A stretch of DNA of 64,000 bases, from the NCBI GenBank assembly GCA_950295325.1, contig OX485808.1, positions 37,096,527 to 37,160,526 of the forward strand, read 5' to 3'. Below, piece by piece: positions 22,822 through 35,809 of this stretch (within the stretch, counting starts at the first letter, position 1; every line of letters begins with the position of its first letter). The notes under the pieces are model-generated. The model saw only the letters and a program-made list of their open reading frames with translations. It was not told where the DNA came from and ran no database searches. A program made the position numbers and the translations under genes. Source of the stretch: Polytrichum commune. Its lineage: Eukaryota > Streptophyta > Polytrichopsida > Polytrichales > Polytrichaceae.

Positions 22822-25800
22822 CATGATGACTATATTCTTGGGTAACACCCGGGGTGGCAACTATCTGTAGCACTCGCACGCGGCCGCCCGTCTTGCAGCT
22901 GTTTGAACCGATTTTAAGAAGCATTATACTGAACCTCCTTTTGCATTATAAGCACTTTTAATAACCCAAATTCTAAGATTACTATAATTCTTTATAGAAG
23001 TGAAATTCAACACCTGTTTGAAAATGCAATCATCAACATTATGGATGGTGAGCTTTGCTTTAAAAAATTTGCTTCTAATTAGTTCTAAAGTTGACTTTTG
23101 GAAATGCAAACCTTTTTCTATTTCAAACACACCATATGAACAGAATCCTTTCCATGCGCTCTTTCCAAGCATGTCCCACCTCGTTTTGAAAGAACAGATC
23201 AATTCATTAGAAGTATTAGAGATGATTTAGAAGCAACTAGTAGAGATGATTTGGAAGCAGCAGGGAGAGTTGCCATCCCAGGGGTAGGACTACTGGAGTG
23301 AAAACCCTGCCGATCATTTACACAATGCATCACAATTCATCCCCGTCAACTTGGTGAACTGCAAGACAATATTCTAACTCAGTGGGCATCACGCCCGCAA
23401 TCTGGTTGTGTGTGATGTCTGGGGTTTGAAGGCTCCAACCTTGCGATACTGCTCACGTTGCCCTAGATAGTGCCATGATTGTGCAAAAATTGAATCCAGG
23501 CCTGTTCCGGAAGGATTTATTTCTGACCGATCTGCAGTGATCTAAATTTCTTTTCACATCACTTTGGTTTCTCTGTTCCCATTTATTTACATGACCGCAA
23601 AGAGAAATACACATCTGGCAGGTATTATTTTATTTAAGATAGATGAGGGTCTAGGCATCTCTTCCCTCCAAGATATGGATGGAGACCAGGACCAAATGTG
23701 CTATAATACTCTTCATGAGTGAACAAGACACCAACAACGAATCGTCGCATACGAGCGTAATACCTCTCATCCATACTGCAGGATTGTGGCTGATTCGTCT
23801 CAAATGACTTCAACTAAACTAATTCGGAGTCAACTCAACTAGAAGACGTAGCCAACGCATCAGCATATTCTCCTGCTGATAGTAGTGATTCGAAGTTCAT
23901 CACGAGGGATCATACCTCAGCCTCGAGATTCCCGTCATCCGGCGAGTCCCGCAACGCGGAACTCACAATTTGTTTCACTTTTCTCTGCACGGAGCAAGTC
24001 GAGAATTCAGCGTGTCGGGAAACACGCAAATTAAGTATCAATCCGGTCAAATAAAGTCTTGAGCTCACCAAATTTGATGAGACAGAAACAAGTTAACACA
24101 ACAAATCTACTCTACAACCTGCTGATAGAAACCATTTCAAGTTTTGAGACACTTATGCTCCAATAATTGCAGAGTAAAATGACAAAAGGGAGGTTAAGTA
24201 ATGGCAAAAACTGGGTGCCGTGTTCCTTGTGATGTCCTCATCTAATTAGCCTGTAGTCACCAGAGACAAGATATTAGCTTGAGCCAAGAATTTAGGCTAA
24301 CGTGACCAAAACACTTGATATAGTTGCAGCTTCACATTACTACCAACAAATAAGGCTTGGGCGTTTCATCAGCAGCTGTCCCACATACTCTGAAACCAGC
24401 TCTGTACGAGAGCTGAAGAGCAAATGAAGAACAAAAGTTCACTTGACTTACGTTATGGTTCCAATCGACTCTTCGCAGAAAGACCCAGCAAGGTGAGAGA
24501 AAAAAACCATCACATTTCTTTGAATGGAAACACTATCTTCATATCGAAGATGCTACCTAGTGCAGGAGATATGGCCTTTCTGGAAGCCACATTTGGAGAC
24601 TCCTCTCCTCTTAACTCTTATGAAGAAAAAGCAGCGTGTTGGTCAAGCGTTGTCTGTTACGATGCCTGACGGATATTGTATCTTCATCTTCCCTTTCTCC
24701 ATTGCGAATGTCGACAAGTTTGCAGCACGTGCTACGTGATGAATATTCGAGTCCGAGTAAATCTGGCATCGATACCAAGCGTAAATGTAATCATGGGCTA
24801 CCAACCATACCAAAGAAGGCTGCACCGGCCACACAAGAGGCCGATTGAAGTGGAAGCCAAAGCAGGAAGCTTAGCCCCGTTACATTCACGCTAGGTACCG
24901 ACTTCAGATTCTATCGAACAATTTGCAACAACGTTGCTTGGCAAAAATGTTGAAGGAGAGACATGAACCAACACCAACTTAAGAGAGAGAGAGGAGAGAC
25001 AACTAGATCGATAACCAAAGACAAGTGGCACTACTGCTCATGGAATCCTGCGCTCCAAAACTAAGTTGAACTTTGCAAGTGGCACTGCAGGTGCATGGAG
25101 ACGAGGAGCGAGAATGGATTTGGGAGCGGCGGAGTTTGTGATTTATAGGAGCTAGCGAAGGTGTTTTGCGGAAGATGAACGCGAATGCCATCACTCTGCA
25201 CACTGCAATTGATGAATGTGCCGTGATGAATAAATGCGGTATCACTTTTTGGATTTGTTGGGATATTGTGGTGATCTTGAAGATTATGTACTAGGCGCAT
25301 TTCGTACTCCTCGATTTCAACCTTCAAAGGCCTACACCGTTCATGGTATTTAGTGTCGTGTACTATTTGCAGTTACATTGTGCTAAAACGTTTTACTATG
25401 GATCTCATTTTTTTTTAATGAAAAAGGGTCAAATTGGTTGTTTGGACACTACATAACAATAGCATCTTCACTTGGTGACAATTTTTACGCTACCAATAAA
25501 ATGTTATAGCAATGCGTAACTTCGGATAGTAAGTGACATTAAATGTCATAAACGGTGTAGTTGGTTTGTAACTTATGATAAGCTTGACCTCTTTCCCCAA
25601 CTTGTTCCAAAATGCAATTGTAGGTCCCTCTTGAGCCATTAGGATTTCTATTATTGTAATAATCCTAGGAGGTTTTCATAAGATTAGATAAAAATAAGTT
25701 CAACTAATATTTAGATAATTTCATACTTTTTGGTCACTTCCAAACTAAACTACTATCACATGTTTGCATTAGTATCTCCAGTATGATGTCAAATGTCTAC

Positions 25801-27483
25801 ATGGTCTTATGATATGCAATCACCTACATAATGGTTGAATGACGAGCCTTACAAATAACAACACTTGAAGCACAAGTTTTCACATTTCCAAAAAAAATAC
25901 TAACTAGTTTTCAAACTCATCAAAAGTCCAGACTTACTTAAATATCAATTCAATGGGAAATGTGACTATACATATGATGCTACGAATAAATTTTAATAGC
26001 ACCAAGTCTAGTATCTATTATGAATTGAGATCTTATAATACCTTTTCTTTAATCATTAATCCCTATATTTCTAAGCCACTATTCGTCTACTTCTTTTTAA
26101 AGAATAAGCCATCCACTTTCGGAAAAAAACCAATGGCCTTTGATATTTATAAATGGAAAGCAAGTTACTCGCTTGTTAAAATGGTAAACATCAAGTTCCA
26201 AATCAAATGTTTTAGGCCTGAGAAGATTGATCTCAGAGACCTTAGTGGTCTAACCATGATATAAGTGTGAGTTTATCAACTATATTGAAATGTATGTTCT
26301 TTCTAAAACCAACAAACTTACAAATTTTCTATTAAATCTAGAGAAATTTCTTCTGTGTGCAAATGCATAGAGATAACGTATGATGATTATTATTTAGAGT
26401 TATTGTTAGCGAGGTTTTTCAGGTAGTTTTTTTTTTTTAAATAAATAAATTATCTTCCTAAAAGCAATAGACATATGTACTTGTTAGACCAATATAACAT
26501 ATTTAGTCTGGTTCTCAAAAGTGCCTCTCTTTGAACTTACTTCGTTTTTCACGATGTCAATTCATCTCCTCCACATATATATAGCTAGTCTTGACTGAAA
26601 GACTTGAAATTTTGCACATGTTTCTAAATCAGTATAGTGGACTCATCTATTGTTGGGATTCATGGAACCGGTAGATCTCAGCTTGCTAAGAATAGTTTAG
26701 CTCAAACTGGATTTTCATCCCCCCACCCAGGCGAGTCCATCAAATGCAAGCCTCATGAAAAACTCCAAATTCTGTGCATGAAATGTGTTGAATTATTTGG
26801 CAATGTCTGGAGAATGTGTGAAGAGTAGTAGACCCTCTGTAATTTGTGGCAATCCAACAGTAGCTCATATGTGATTTGTAGATTTTTGTGGTCTGCCCAA
26901 TTCCTACCACCTTGCTTTCCAAGCTTTAGTGTACCTCCTTACGCCGCATGAATGGTTAAAAACGTCTATAGAAATAGCAAAAGAATGGATCTTATTTGAA
27001 TTGTATTCTTTTCATCCATACAGTTACAATACTCTAGAAAGGTTTAGATTGGCATAAAAATTCCCAAAACTCTATGAAGCAATGTCAACCGTTTTTGAGC
27101 AAAAATGCCCTTGAGCATTTAGGAGTCAACAAGCACCAACTACAGACCCGGGGGTGCACCTTTTATTAAAAACTAAGAACCACGTGCGCTCGCAGCATAT
27201 TCTAAGAATCTCCTATATACGAGTTTTAATTATAAAATCAAGCAATCTATGTATAATTTCAATGATGAAAATACAAGTGACAGTATGCATACATAAAAAC
27301 ATTATTGTATTCGTATATAGTCATTAGTATAAGTATATAAATATGCTTTTGAATAACAATCAACCTCTATCATATGTAAAATGCAAAACCCTAGCATTCA
27401 TCATAAAGTCGTTGAAGACTCTTTTGTCCCCCAGGGATGTATCTCATAAGCATCTAAGTCTAGAATGTATGTCATAGAAGCTC
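22822..27483. other. Intergenic, no gene seen
   Basis: About 4.7 kb without a supportable gene. ORFs near 24424-24894 and 25061-25327 reach 70-90 codons but show no recognisable motif or splice partner. Sequence becomes AT-rich from 25400 on. Confidence 0.45.
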
Positions 27484-27491
27484 ATGTAATT

Positions 27492-27975
27492 CCCAGGGAG
27501 TGCACTGTTCAAGTACTGTATTTATACACGTGGGTGCACAAAAGGGGTATTATTTAAAACAAGCATGTACAAAATGTACGTACAAGAGACATATTGCTAT
27601 TAAGCAAGAAGTAGATATACATGAGGCTATAGAAAAATATCTGTAAAGTACGCATTTACGCGTTTACGCGTTCAAGTCAGACCTGGACCAAGAATCATCC
27701 ACTAAGTAACGACTTTATAACTAAAAATCCATGATTTGATATTATACATATAATAGGGCCATATTTTTGCATTTCCAAACATTTGTACACATGTTATATA
27801 CAATTTCTGTATTTGTTTTTGGACCCTTGTGTACGTATGGAAATGTATTTTGAAGCAATGAGATTTGTAAGTATATTGCTTGATTTTAGCAAAAATAAAA
27901 TGTATACAGGGGTATTTTAATACGGGGCATGCACGCACGTGATGCTTGGTTTTAATGAATAGTGCACTCCCTGAG
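27492..27975. mobile_element. MITE with 8-bp TSD (family CYCAGGGAGTGCACT)
   Basis: The 484-bp element starts CCCAGGGAGTGCACTGTTC and ends GAATAGTGCACTCCCTGAG. The flanking 8-bp duplication ATGTAATT is at 27484-27491 and 27976-27983. CAGGG-type termini with an 8-bp TSD fit a non-autonomous hAT. The interior is AT-rich and non-coding. Confidence 0.8.
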
Positions 27976-27983
27976 ATGTAATT

Positions 27984-30580
27984 ATTGTTTCAAAAGATCA
28001 GTAAGATTGTATGACGTTTTTCATCAAATGATTAGTAAGAATGTGGTAAGATCATAAGTCCACTTGTTGGTGACCTTTTTGATACCAACATAAGCCAATC
28101 TCCATGTTTGATGGACAATTCATTGATCAATGGGATCCTTATACTCCATCCAATGATTACCGATCTTCTACACATCTTATTTACCCTCCCAACAAACCAA
28201 ATCATAATTGGAGCTGATTTTTTGGGTCTATCATATTTTTGACAATTCTAGCTTCAAGTGTGTTCTTGTCTTGGTTCTCCTTGCCTACATAATGTAATTT
28301 TGAAAGCAATCAAAACTCAAAGTATCTTGAACAAAAAAAAACTACTCGACCCATTTTATTCCACTTCTTAATTAGTCTCTATCATGCATGCTTTAATAAT
28401 AACCACAACTTAATTTGGAGACAAGAAAAGCATTATGCTCTTTATTCAAAATCAAGAATGCAATTGATGCAAGAATTTATTTATAAACACTTATTGTTGC
28501 TTGCCACATTCTAATACACAAAACCACTAATGTGACGAGCACCCAAAGGAGGTAAGTGCAATGTGAAACACACAAAACGAATGAGGAAAGAAGGAATTAT
28601 GAGCACCTTCACAATTTCAAATAAGTATTTTGTCGGCCTTTGCAACAAGACTTAATTCTAAGTCCCCTAGTGCGTGCAATCACTACCTACATCAACCACC
28701 CGCATCAACCATCCACATCCCTTTTCATAAGCCTCCACAAAAAAAAAAAAAAAAAAAACAAACGACATGTTTCTCTTGCAACCATAAGCAGGAAGTGACC
28801 TTGTTCTCAACTAAATGACCCCTTCCAAAACCCTGATATTGCCTCTTTCATACTTGCATGGATGAGATAAGAAATGAGAAAATGATTCATCATGTTTTCA
28901 TCCAATATTAAATACTTATCCCATAAAATCAAGTGAGACTACCATACAAGTACAAATGTTTTATGCATGTAATTAACTATGAGCTACAATTTGTGTAGCA
29001 TATGTATACGTAATATGGCAAAGTTCAAATTAGTACCCCTTTTGTGCACTCTTGTATACTCCCCGGACTACAAATTGTACTGCACATGTTGTCAATTCCC
29101 GGTTAATTTTTACACTATTGTAGAGTATATATTTTGTAATATACTCCAATTTATCAAAAAAATGGCATCTTTCCTATGCTTAAATTTAGATTCATAGTGT
29201 AATGAAACAGAATTAGTTATTAATTACATTAGGAGTCCAACTCATGGTTTGAGTTATGCTATGTGTTCCACAAAAAGCAATTCTAATGGACAAGGAACCC
29301 ACCAAATCTAATGAACGGTACTTTTATTTGTTGGAAGACTCTCAAGTCAATGTTTATTGGAAGGCGATATAGTCTAGAACACATTGGTAATGTTTTAATT
29401 CAACACCATATTAAAGATCAAAATGACAATCACTAATTGGATGAGACATTTCCTATGTCATTATGTGAGCCTTATGTATGTGTAAAGTTGGAAATGCCCT
29501 ATTACTGGGGGGGGGTATTAATTCATATGCACAAGTGCAATGGGCTAACATAGTACATGTCCAAACTGGTTTAAATCACAAACTCCTCCAATCTGCATGG
29601 AAACGTGTTTGATATGGTTTGTTGGACAAGTCCATTCTTAATTGTCTTCCTCTGAGACTATAATTCCATGCATCTACCATGTCCTCTTTAATACTTTAAT
29701 ACTTCTTTGGTAAGATGAATTCAAAAAAGTGGACACAAAATTTCATGATTTTACAAACCATTTTAGCAAAAGGTTCTACTGATTTCATTGGAATCATGAA
29801 CCAAATTCACCATATATAGATTTTGGAGATCAATCTATAGGACATAGCTTTTGATGTGTCCAAATACACATTATGCAGCATTGAGAATTGGACTATACGA
29901 TGGCAAATAGAAGTAGTTGTGTCCAACATCTTCATAAGCTTGTCGTATTTCACGAGATCCGTGAATGAGACATGGTCCATGAGGATGGACGTTCGTCTAT
30001 CAAAGCTAGGAACGAACTTGGTCTTAATGTATTCTTAGAGCTTGTTTGTAATATAAGCACCAAATGTGACATCATGTGCAATGACTCCTTCATGACCAAC
30101 TGCAACCACTAGAGATAAATTTCGACCCCTTTGAGTTGGATGTATTCGCTGACATCTTTGATCTCGACAAGCCCTTCCAAAACAATGAATCAAATGTAAA
30201 TTGAAACCAACCTTAAAAACCTATGAACTAAATGATTATAACAATGAAGAACTGGCTCAAAGCCTTCATGAAATTGTGTTTGAACTTATGTGAAGTCATC
30301 TTACCAAAGGAGTAACTTTCTTGTGTAGCTTACAAGGGATTGCCTGATTCCCATGGCCATAGAATGTTAGGGAAATTTGACCTAAGTTCAAATTACAAAC
30401 CTTGGAAGATATTTGGTGAGTTCAGAGTTAATGCACGTGTATGTACTCAACCAAACTAGATGGTATGAGGTGGTACTTAGCCTATTACTTAAGTGACGAT
30501 GGGAAATTTGCCACTTATTCATCTAACTCATTTGGAGATTTCAAAAGATATTGAAATATTGGTTAACCAATATTAACCAA
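27984..30580. other. No intact gene; contains segment E of a diverged duplication
   Basis: Two stretches, about 29580-29700 and 30325-30555, are recognisably related to 57050-57405 (shared phrases include GGAGATTTCAAAAGA and AGTTCAAATTACA). A poly-A run lies at 28739-28758. No ORF is supported. Confidence 0.5.
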
Positions 30581-30581
30581 T

Positions 30582-31845
30582 ATTGGTTGTATGGGTAGTT
30601 AGGAAATTGATGGCATTTATGTATGATAGGACTTGAAGATGTAAATTGCTCTAAATCTCATGGCATTTGTCCCTTGAGATCTAGAAGCAGTTTGGTGAAG
30701 ACACGGGTAGATCACTCTAAGGCATTTTTGTGCATCACGTGCGGCTAGGGGTTTTTTGTTTTGGGGCTATTTACCTTCAAGGGCTAAATTAAAGCCTCCC
30801 TAAAATTACTTAAATTTTAAAAATGGCCCATTTGTTTGCACCCTTCCATTACTTATATTGTCCAAGTCACTGCAATTTTTTATACTCTATATTCCTTTTA
30901 AGTAATAAAAGCTAATCTACTTCCTAACGCAATTGACGAGTGTTGAGGGAAAGCATGGAAACAAAGAAGGGTGCAAATAGTAATACCATTGCAAACAGAG
31001 TTATGAAGAAAACACATAGGAGACCATAGCAAAGTAATACCATTGCAAACACTATTATGATGAAAAAACATAGGAGATGCCATCACAAATATACATACCA
31101 TACTAAACATACCTTCTAGGATCTTTATCTTCAACACCTATATTAATTCTACAAAAAAATAATGGCCCACGTTTTATGTCCATCTAACTTACTTATAATG
31201 GGATTGTCTACATTTAATGGCCCCTTCATTATTTGGAATTCCTTTATAATTTTTATTTCAGATGATTTTAATCCTCTCTATATTATGCCGCACGTCGTTT
31301 TTAAAATGCACTAAGTGATCTACCCGTGGGTGAAGAGTTTCCTTTAGAAATTAATAAGAATCTTCAGTTGCAATTATACCCAATCATAAGTTGGATGTGT
31401 ATGGTAAGAGGTTAACTAATTATCATGATAAATGCAAAAATTGGAAATTAAAGTTATCCTTGAAAAACTAAGAGCAACCATCTAGTGTTTGGAGGTGGAC
31501 ATGCATCTTGTCTCTAATTTGTTAGCTAGACATTCTCTTATACCAATAAATAATTGTGATATATCTACATGCTAGGCTTATTGGCCTTGCAACTCCCAAG
31601 ATGTTCCCAAGCTCAATCTACATGTTCCATGTAAACATATACAGAGAACCGTTTCAAGCATCTTTTTCCTTCTTTTCCTCACAACTTGAAGGTTGATGAT
31701 TTCTTAGTATACCACGCCCATATGCAACCAATATTGGTTGTATAGGTGCTTAGGGGATTGATGGCATTCATGTCAATGATACTACTTGAAGATGGTGCTT
31801 TATATCCCATAGCATTTGTCCCTTTAGATCTAGAAGTAGTTTGGG
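30582..31845. repeat. Duplicated about 120-bp unit, one copy interrupted by a MITE
   Basis: Copy 1 (30582-30701) and copy 2 (31723-31845) share AACCAATATTGGTTGTAT, GATGGCATT, ACTTGAAGATG, GCATTTGTCCCTT and AGATCTAGAAG.AGTTTGG. Copy 1 is cut at its right end by the MITE at 30702-31328. Copy 2 continues uninterrupted and so shows the pre-insertion state. Confidence 0.75.
30702..31328. mobile_element. MITE with 8-bp TSD, family CACGGGTAG, copy 1
   Basis: The 627-bp element has ends CACGGGTAGATCACT and AGTGATCTACCCGTG. Weaker inverted similarity extends to GCACGTGCGGC / GCCGCACGTCG. A perfect TSD GGTGAAGA lies at 30694-30701 and 31329-31336. It is about 90% identical by eye to the element at 47415-47963 over most of its length. 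It has no coding capacity. Confidence 0.9.
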
Positions 31846-32770
31846 TAAGAGTATTCTTTCAAAAATAAGAAGGCAAAGAGGCTCAAAGTCATAAGCACAT
31901 GAAAGTCCAACTAGAAAAACTTAAGTTGTCATGGGACAAATCTTGGGGTTGCATTTAATTGTATCGAGTTGAACTAAAAAAGAAATTAGGGTACTGAAAT
32001 TTTATTTGAGAACATAAAAGGTATATTCCAACCATATTCATCAACATGCATAATATCCATGAAGGTGTACATTACTTCATAGCGTCCTCCTCCCCCCCCC
32101 ACCCACAATGAAAACACCTAAGGATATCCTCTTTGTCTCACGTGGTGTATATCTCTAAGAAGTGCCCTGTGAGGCCAAAACCAGCCCCCTTAGGCGTCCT
32201 AGTCCGGGTGATGGTGTTGAGAATCACATGTATTGTTCGTATCAAAAGAATGATCTCTTTGCATCCCAAGGCATTCATGTCATTTTGAATCACTTTGTTT
32301 ATTAGTAGTGACCTCTTGGCTTGTGGCCAAATTGGCCTTCTCAAGAGTCCAACCGGCAGCCTTGGCAACACAAGCTCTCAAGGATATTCTCCTTGTGCCT
32401 TTGATTATCCTCTCCTTCACCTTGCCAATGCTAAAGTCCTCCTCCCTCTCCATTGTTATATAAGTGATTGATTTTTTTTACCAACAAGGATGTAAGTGTT
32501 GAAAAACACTCCCTCAATGGTTAACCTCAAATATAGTTGCTTGTAAAAACCCCACACCCTCCTAGCTATCTAACCACACCACTCACACATTGACTAATTT
32601 CATTAAGTCATCTCCCTAAGTCCTAGTTCTAAGTCACCCACCTCACTCATTAGTTGATGGTTTCACTAGCTTAATCTCCAACTAATTCTTAGATCTCCTA
32701 ATCCTAGCTCGGCTCGGTACACCCTTGATCTGGTGGTAACTTCGGTTGAACACGTAGCCCCTTAGTCTGC
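31846..32770. other. Intergenic, no gene seen
   Basis: No recognisable gene. A short C-run lies near 32090. The ORF at 32138-32371 has no identifiable domain. Confidence 0.45.
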
Positions 32771-32784
32771 TGGCCCACCGGTAA

Positions 32785-33124
32785 GCTTAGTCTGCTGCCC
32801 AACCGGTAAGCTCGTCTGCTGCCCAACCAGTAAGCTAGTCTGCTGCCCAGCCGGTAAGCTTGTATACTGCCTAACCGGTAAGCTAGTATGCTGCCCAGCC
32901 GGTAAGCTTGTATGCTGCCTAACCGGTAAGCTAGTCTGCTGCCCAACCGGTAAGCTCGTCTGCTGCCCAACCGGTAAGCTCGTCTGTTGCCCAACCGGTA
33001 AGCTAGTCTGCTGCCCAGCCGGTAAGCTTGTATGTTGCCTAACCGGTAAGCTAGTCTGCTGCCCAACCGGTAAGCTTGTATGCTGCCTAACCGGTAAGCT
33101 AGTCTGCTGCCCAACCGGTAAGCT
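32785..33124. repeat. 24-bp minisatellite, about 14 copies
   Basis: The unit is AACCGGTAAGCT followed by .GT.TGCTGCCC, with variants in two or three positions. Because the unit is a multiple of three it leaves an open minus-strand frame reading (YRLGSRLA)n. Alternating SRLA and SIQA types suggest a higher-order 48-bp period in part of the array. No sign that it is translated. Confidence 0.9.
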
Positions 33125-34165
33125 CAGTCTGATGGGCAGAGCCTAGTATAATTACACTAAGGTTTGGCCAAGCTCATTGATGGCCCTAACTAACACACTA
33201 ATTAGGAGTCTACCTAAAGGGATTTCAAACTACAACTAATTTGGTGACCCTACGCCTCTAATCAAATACTTTGCTACTTGGTCTCTATGATTTGGACTAA
33301 TTAACTAAACTAACTCCCTAACATCACTAAGGCTAACTAATCCACACATGTGGCTTTCAAGCTATAAGAGCTTACTCCCATGGGATGAAGTGAGAGAGAG
33401 AGCTTAACTAACTAACTTCACTAGAAAACTAACAATCCACACACGTAGCTCAAGCTCTTAAGAGCTTGCTCCCTTGAGAGCACTTGATGAAGAGAGAGGA
33501 AAATGAGAGAGAAAACACCTTAAGTAGCAAAGAGGGAGAGAGGGGGAGAGGGAGAGAAAGGTGAGGATAGGGTGAGAGGATTAGCACCTCCAATCACAAT
33601 CCCTTAACCTTCACCTCCAAAGTAGGGACTAATCCCCTTCCACCAAGCTTCCTTCTTCCTAAACTAACAAGATGGATCCAAAAGTGGGCATTTAACCCGC
33701 GGAGCTCACCTTGCCTCACCTTACCCCTACTCACATAATCAAGGCATTCTCCTATTGAAATCAAACCTTGAAATAACCACACAACACATTCTAATGCCTA
33801 AACTTAAATCCACACCACACTTCACTCTTTTTATGTTTTTGTGAATAATCATAACACCTCAAAGTCAAACTAAAATTGGTTTCGAAGAGTTAATCACCAC
33901 ATGTGGGCACCATTTTGGGCTCACATGCCCCATTATCAGGACACGATGTAAAATCTTAGAAATCTAACCAAGAATGGGTGCAAATTGTATTTTAGACCAA
34001 CACATATGTTTAAGGCTATATGTAATCTTTACATTTATATGTATTTTAACTTATTACATGCAGTTTGTTTCGTACATAGGTGTATTGATTGATTTGAAGG
34101 TGATGCACTCACATAATTTTTCAATATTTTAGTTTTTTAACATGAATGAAGGTTGCACCCCCCCC
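33125..34165. other. Intergenic, GA-rich patch
   Basis: A purine-rich GAGAGA tract occupies about 33385-33570. Otherwise there is no gene or repeat I can name. Confidence 0.45.
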
Positions 34166-34167
34166 AA

Positions 34168-34375
34168 GGCCCAAAGCAACCAACCATAGTGGAAACCTAA
34201 AGATTTGCCCTCTAGAGAGACAAGTAAATGCCAACTTGCCTACATTCATTCAAGGTGCTCACCTTTGAAAGGAGACAATCTTCTTCAAGATCCCTACGAT
34301 CCTTTTGAAACTCGTTTAAAAAGCTACATACAAATTTAGACCAACTCAAAGACAAAAGTAGCGACACCCTAAATC
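34168..34375. repeat. Dispersed repeat, segment A
   Basis: Related to 58562-58795 in the same orientation. Shared phrases include CAACCAACCA, GATTTGCCC, ACTTGCCTA or ACTTGTCTA, CTTGAAACTCGTT-like and ACCAACT.AAAGA. It is part of a collinear set of duplicated segments. Confidence 0.65.
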
Positions 34376-34391
34376 ACGTCGGCGACCAATG

Positions 34392-34880
34392 TTTGGGGGG
34401 ATTTATGGAGCATACTCAGTTGAGATCCTAGTGTTTCCAAGTCCAACTGGTTACTTGTTGGCATCTTTCAAATTTTCTTTTAATAAGTTGAAGAATATTC
34501 TTGAAATTCCTCTAAAACGATCAGTAATTTTCCTGAAGTCATGAAGATTCACCGGGTTATTTCCCCAACTCCCAACCGCTTCATCTGTGAACTATATGAA
34601 AACTCCAGCCTACCAAATCTATGGTCTCAAGTACTGCTTGGATCGCCACTCCAATGATCAAGAAGAACAGGCAGTTCGTTACAAATGAACCGCTTGAAGT
34701 TGGAGACTGCAGGAAAATTTCCGATCAATTGAGAGGAAATCATGGAAGAATATACCCCCAAATTAATATCGAAAAAAACCGGAGGGGATGTCAACAACCT
34801 GTGACCGGTTGGAGTTGCAAACACTACACGAGGATGATCTCAACCGACGAGTATGCCCAAAAATCATCTCCCCCATCACT
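34392..34880. repeat. Inverted-repeat element related to the 16.6-kb hairpin
   Basis: The left part (34392-34555) and right part (34690-34880) are imperfect inverse copies. They share CATACTC, GTTGAGATC, TAGTGTTT, CAACTGGTTAC-like and TCCTCTAAAACGATCAGTAATTTTCC-like sequence. 34405-34475 is the inverse of the flank at 16795-16865. I could not identify a TSD. Confidence 0.65.
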
Positions 34881-34894
34881 GTATTAAAACTCAA

Positions 34895-35125
34895 ACATTC
34901 TGCACGAACCGAATGGGTCGGGAGTCTGGAGATGCCATGCACACAAGTCCAATCTAGAATTGACAGAAAGTAGATGTAAGTTATACATACAACCAACATT
35001 GTTACTAGGTTCCCAGCACACGAAGCTGGATTTGGTAGTTGAGATGGTAGCATAATTAAGTACATTTGGCGATCGTTGAAAGTGAATGGCAACTCTAGAA
35101 TTGATAGTAGCACTGACACACGGAT
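34895..35125. repeat. Dispersed repeat, segment B
   Basis: Resembles 60675-60905. Both contain AAACATTCTGCA, AGAATTGACA, GATCGTTGAAAG, GGCA.CT and AGTGGCACTGACA or AGTAGCACTGACA. Confidence 0.55.
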
Positions 35126-35199
35126 GCTCCATATTCACAGACAAGTTCCATTCAATCTGTCCGTTCAGTGAATGTGAGGGGCTTTATCTCATACGAATG

Positions 35200-35804
35200 T
35201 GGTGTTGGTTGCAGAGTTGTTGACAAGCAATTGTTTGTGGATGTGCCAGTCGGAATGCTTGCATTATTGAATGCTCGATATTGCATTACTACAAGTCCAG
35301 GTTTGGAATTTCAGTATTATATCTTCAAGTGTGTGACTTCACCTCCTAAATGCCTAACATTCTTAAGGGTGTGCGGGTGGTCTGTGGCATCATTGCACTC
35401 AATCCAGAGAGTCCAAAGAGTGATATCTTGAAGGTGTCAATTTTTTATTTTCTTTCACAAACTTTTTTGGGAGCTTTTTCATGAATAGAGCTTCTTTCTA
35501 ATGATAATTATCGTAGTTGCCAATCTTAACCGACATAGCTCGTGCATGATGAAGGTGACCCACCGTCATGCTAATGTTTGGTTTCAGAGTTGTGGATAAG
35601 CTAATGTTTGTGGATGTACCAATCGGAATGCTTGACCCTTGAATGCTTAGTATTGCATTACTACAAGTACAGGGTTGGAATTTCAGTATATCTTCAAGTG
35701 TGTGAATTCACCTCCTAAATGCCTGAATTTTTTTTTGGGCGTGTCGGGGGTCCGTGACATCATTGCACTCAATCCAAATAGTCCAAAGAGCAATATTTTC
35801 GAGT
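35200..35804. repeat. Tandem duplication of segment C, about 373-bp spacing
   Basis: Copy 1 (about 35200-35433) and copy 2 (about 35573-35804) share GTTTGTGGATGT, CAGTCGGAATGCTTG or CAATCGGAATGCTTG, TATTGCATTACTACAAGT, TTGGAATTTCAGTAT, TCTTCAAGTGTGTGA, TCACCTCCTAAATGCCT and GACATCATTGCACTCAATCC-like sequence. More diverged relatives lie at 60990-61210 and 62690-62830. Confidence 0.85.
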
Positions 35805-35809
35805 TGGTC

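Noticed and set aside
24424-25327. Cluster of 60-90 codon ORFs as a gene
   Set aside because: Overlapping frames on both strands, no motif and no consistent splice pattern.
32138-32371. Retrotransposon gag fragment
   Set aside because: A vague resemblance only; no zinc knuckle, protease or RT motif nearby and no LTRs.
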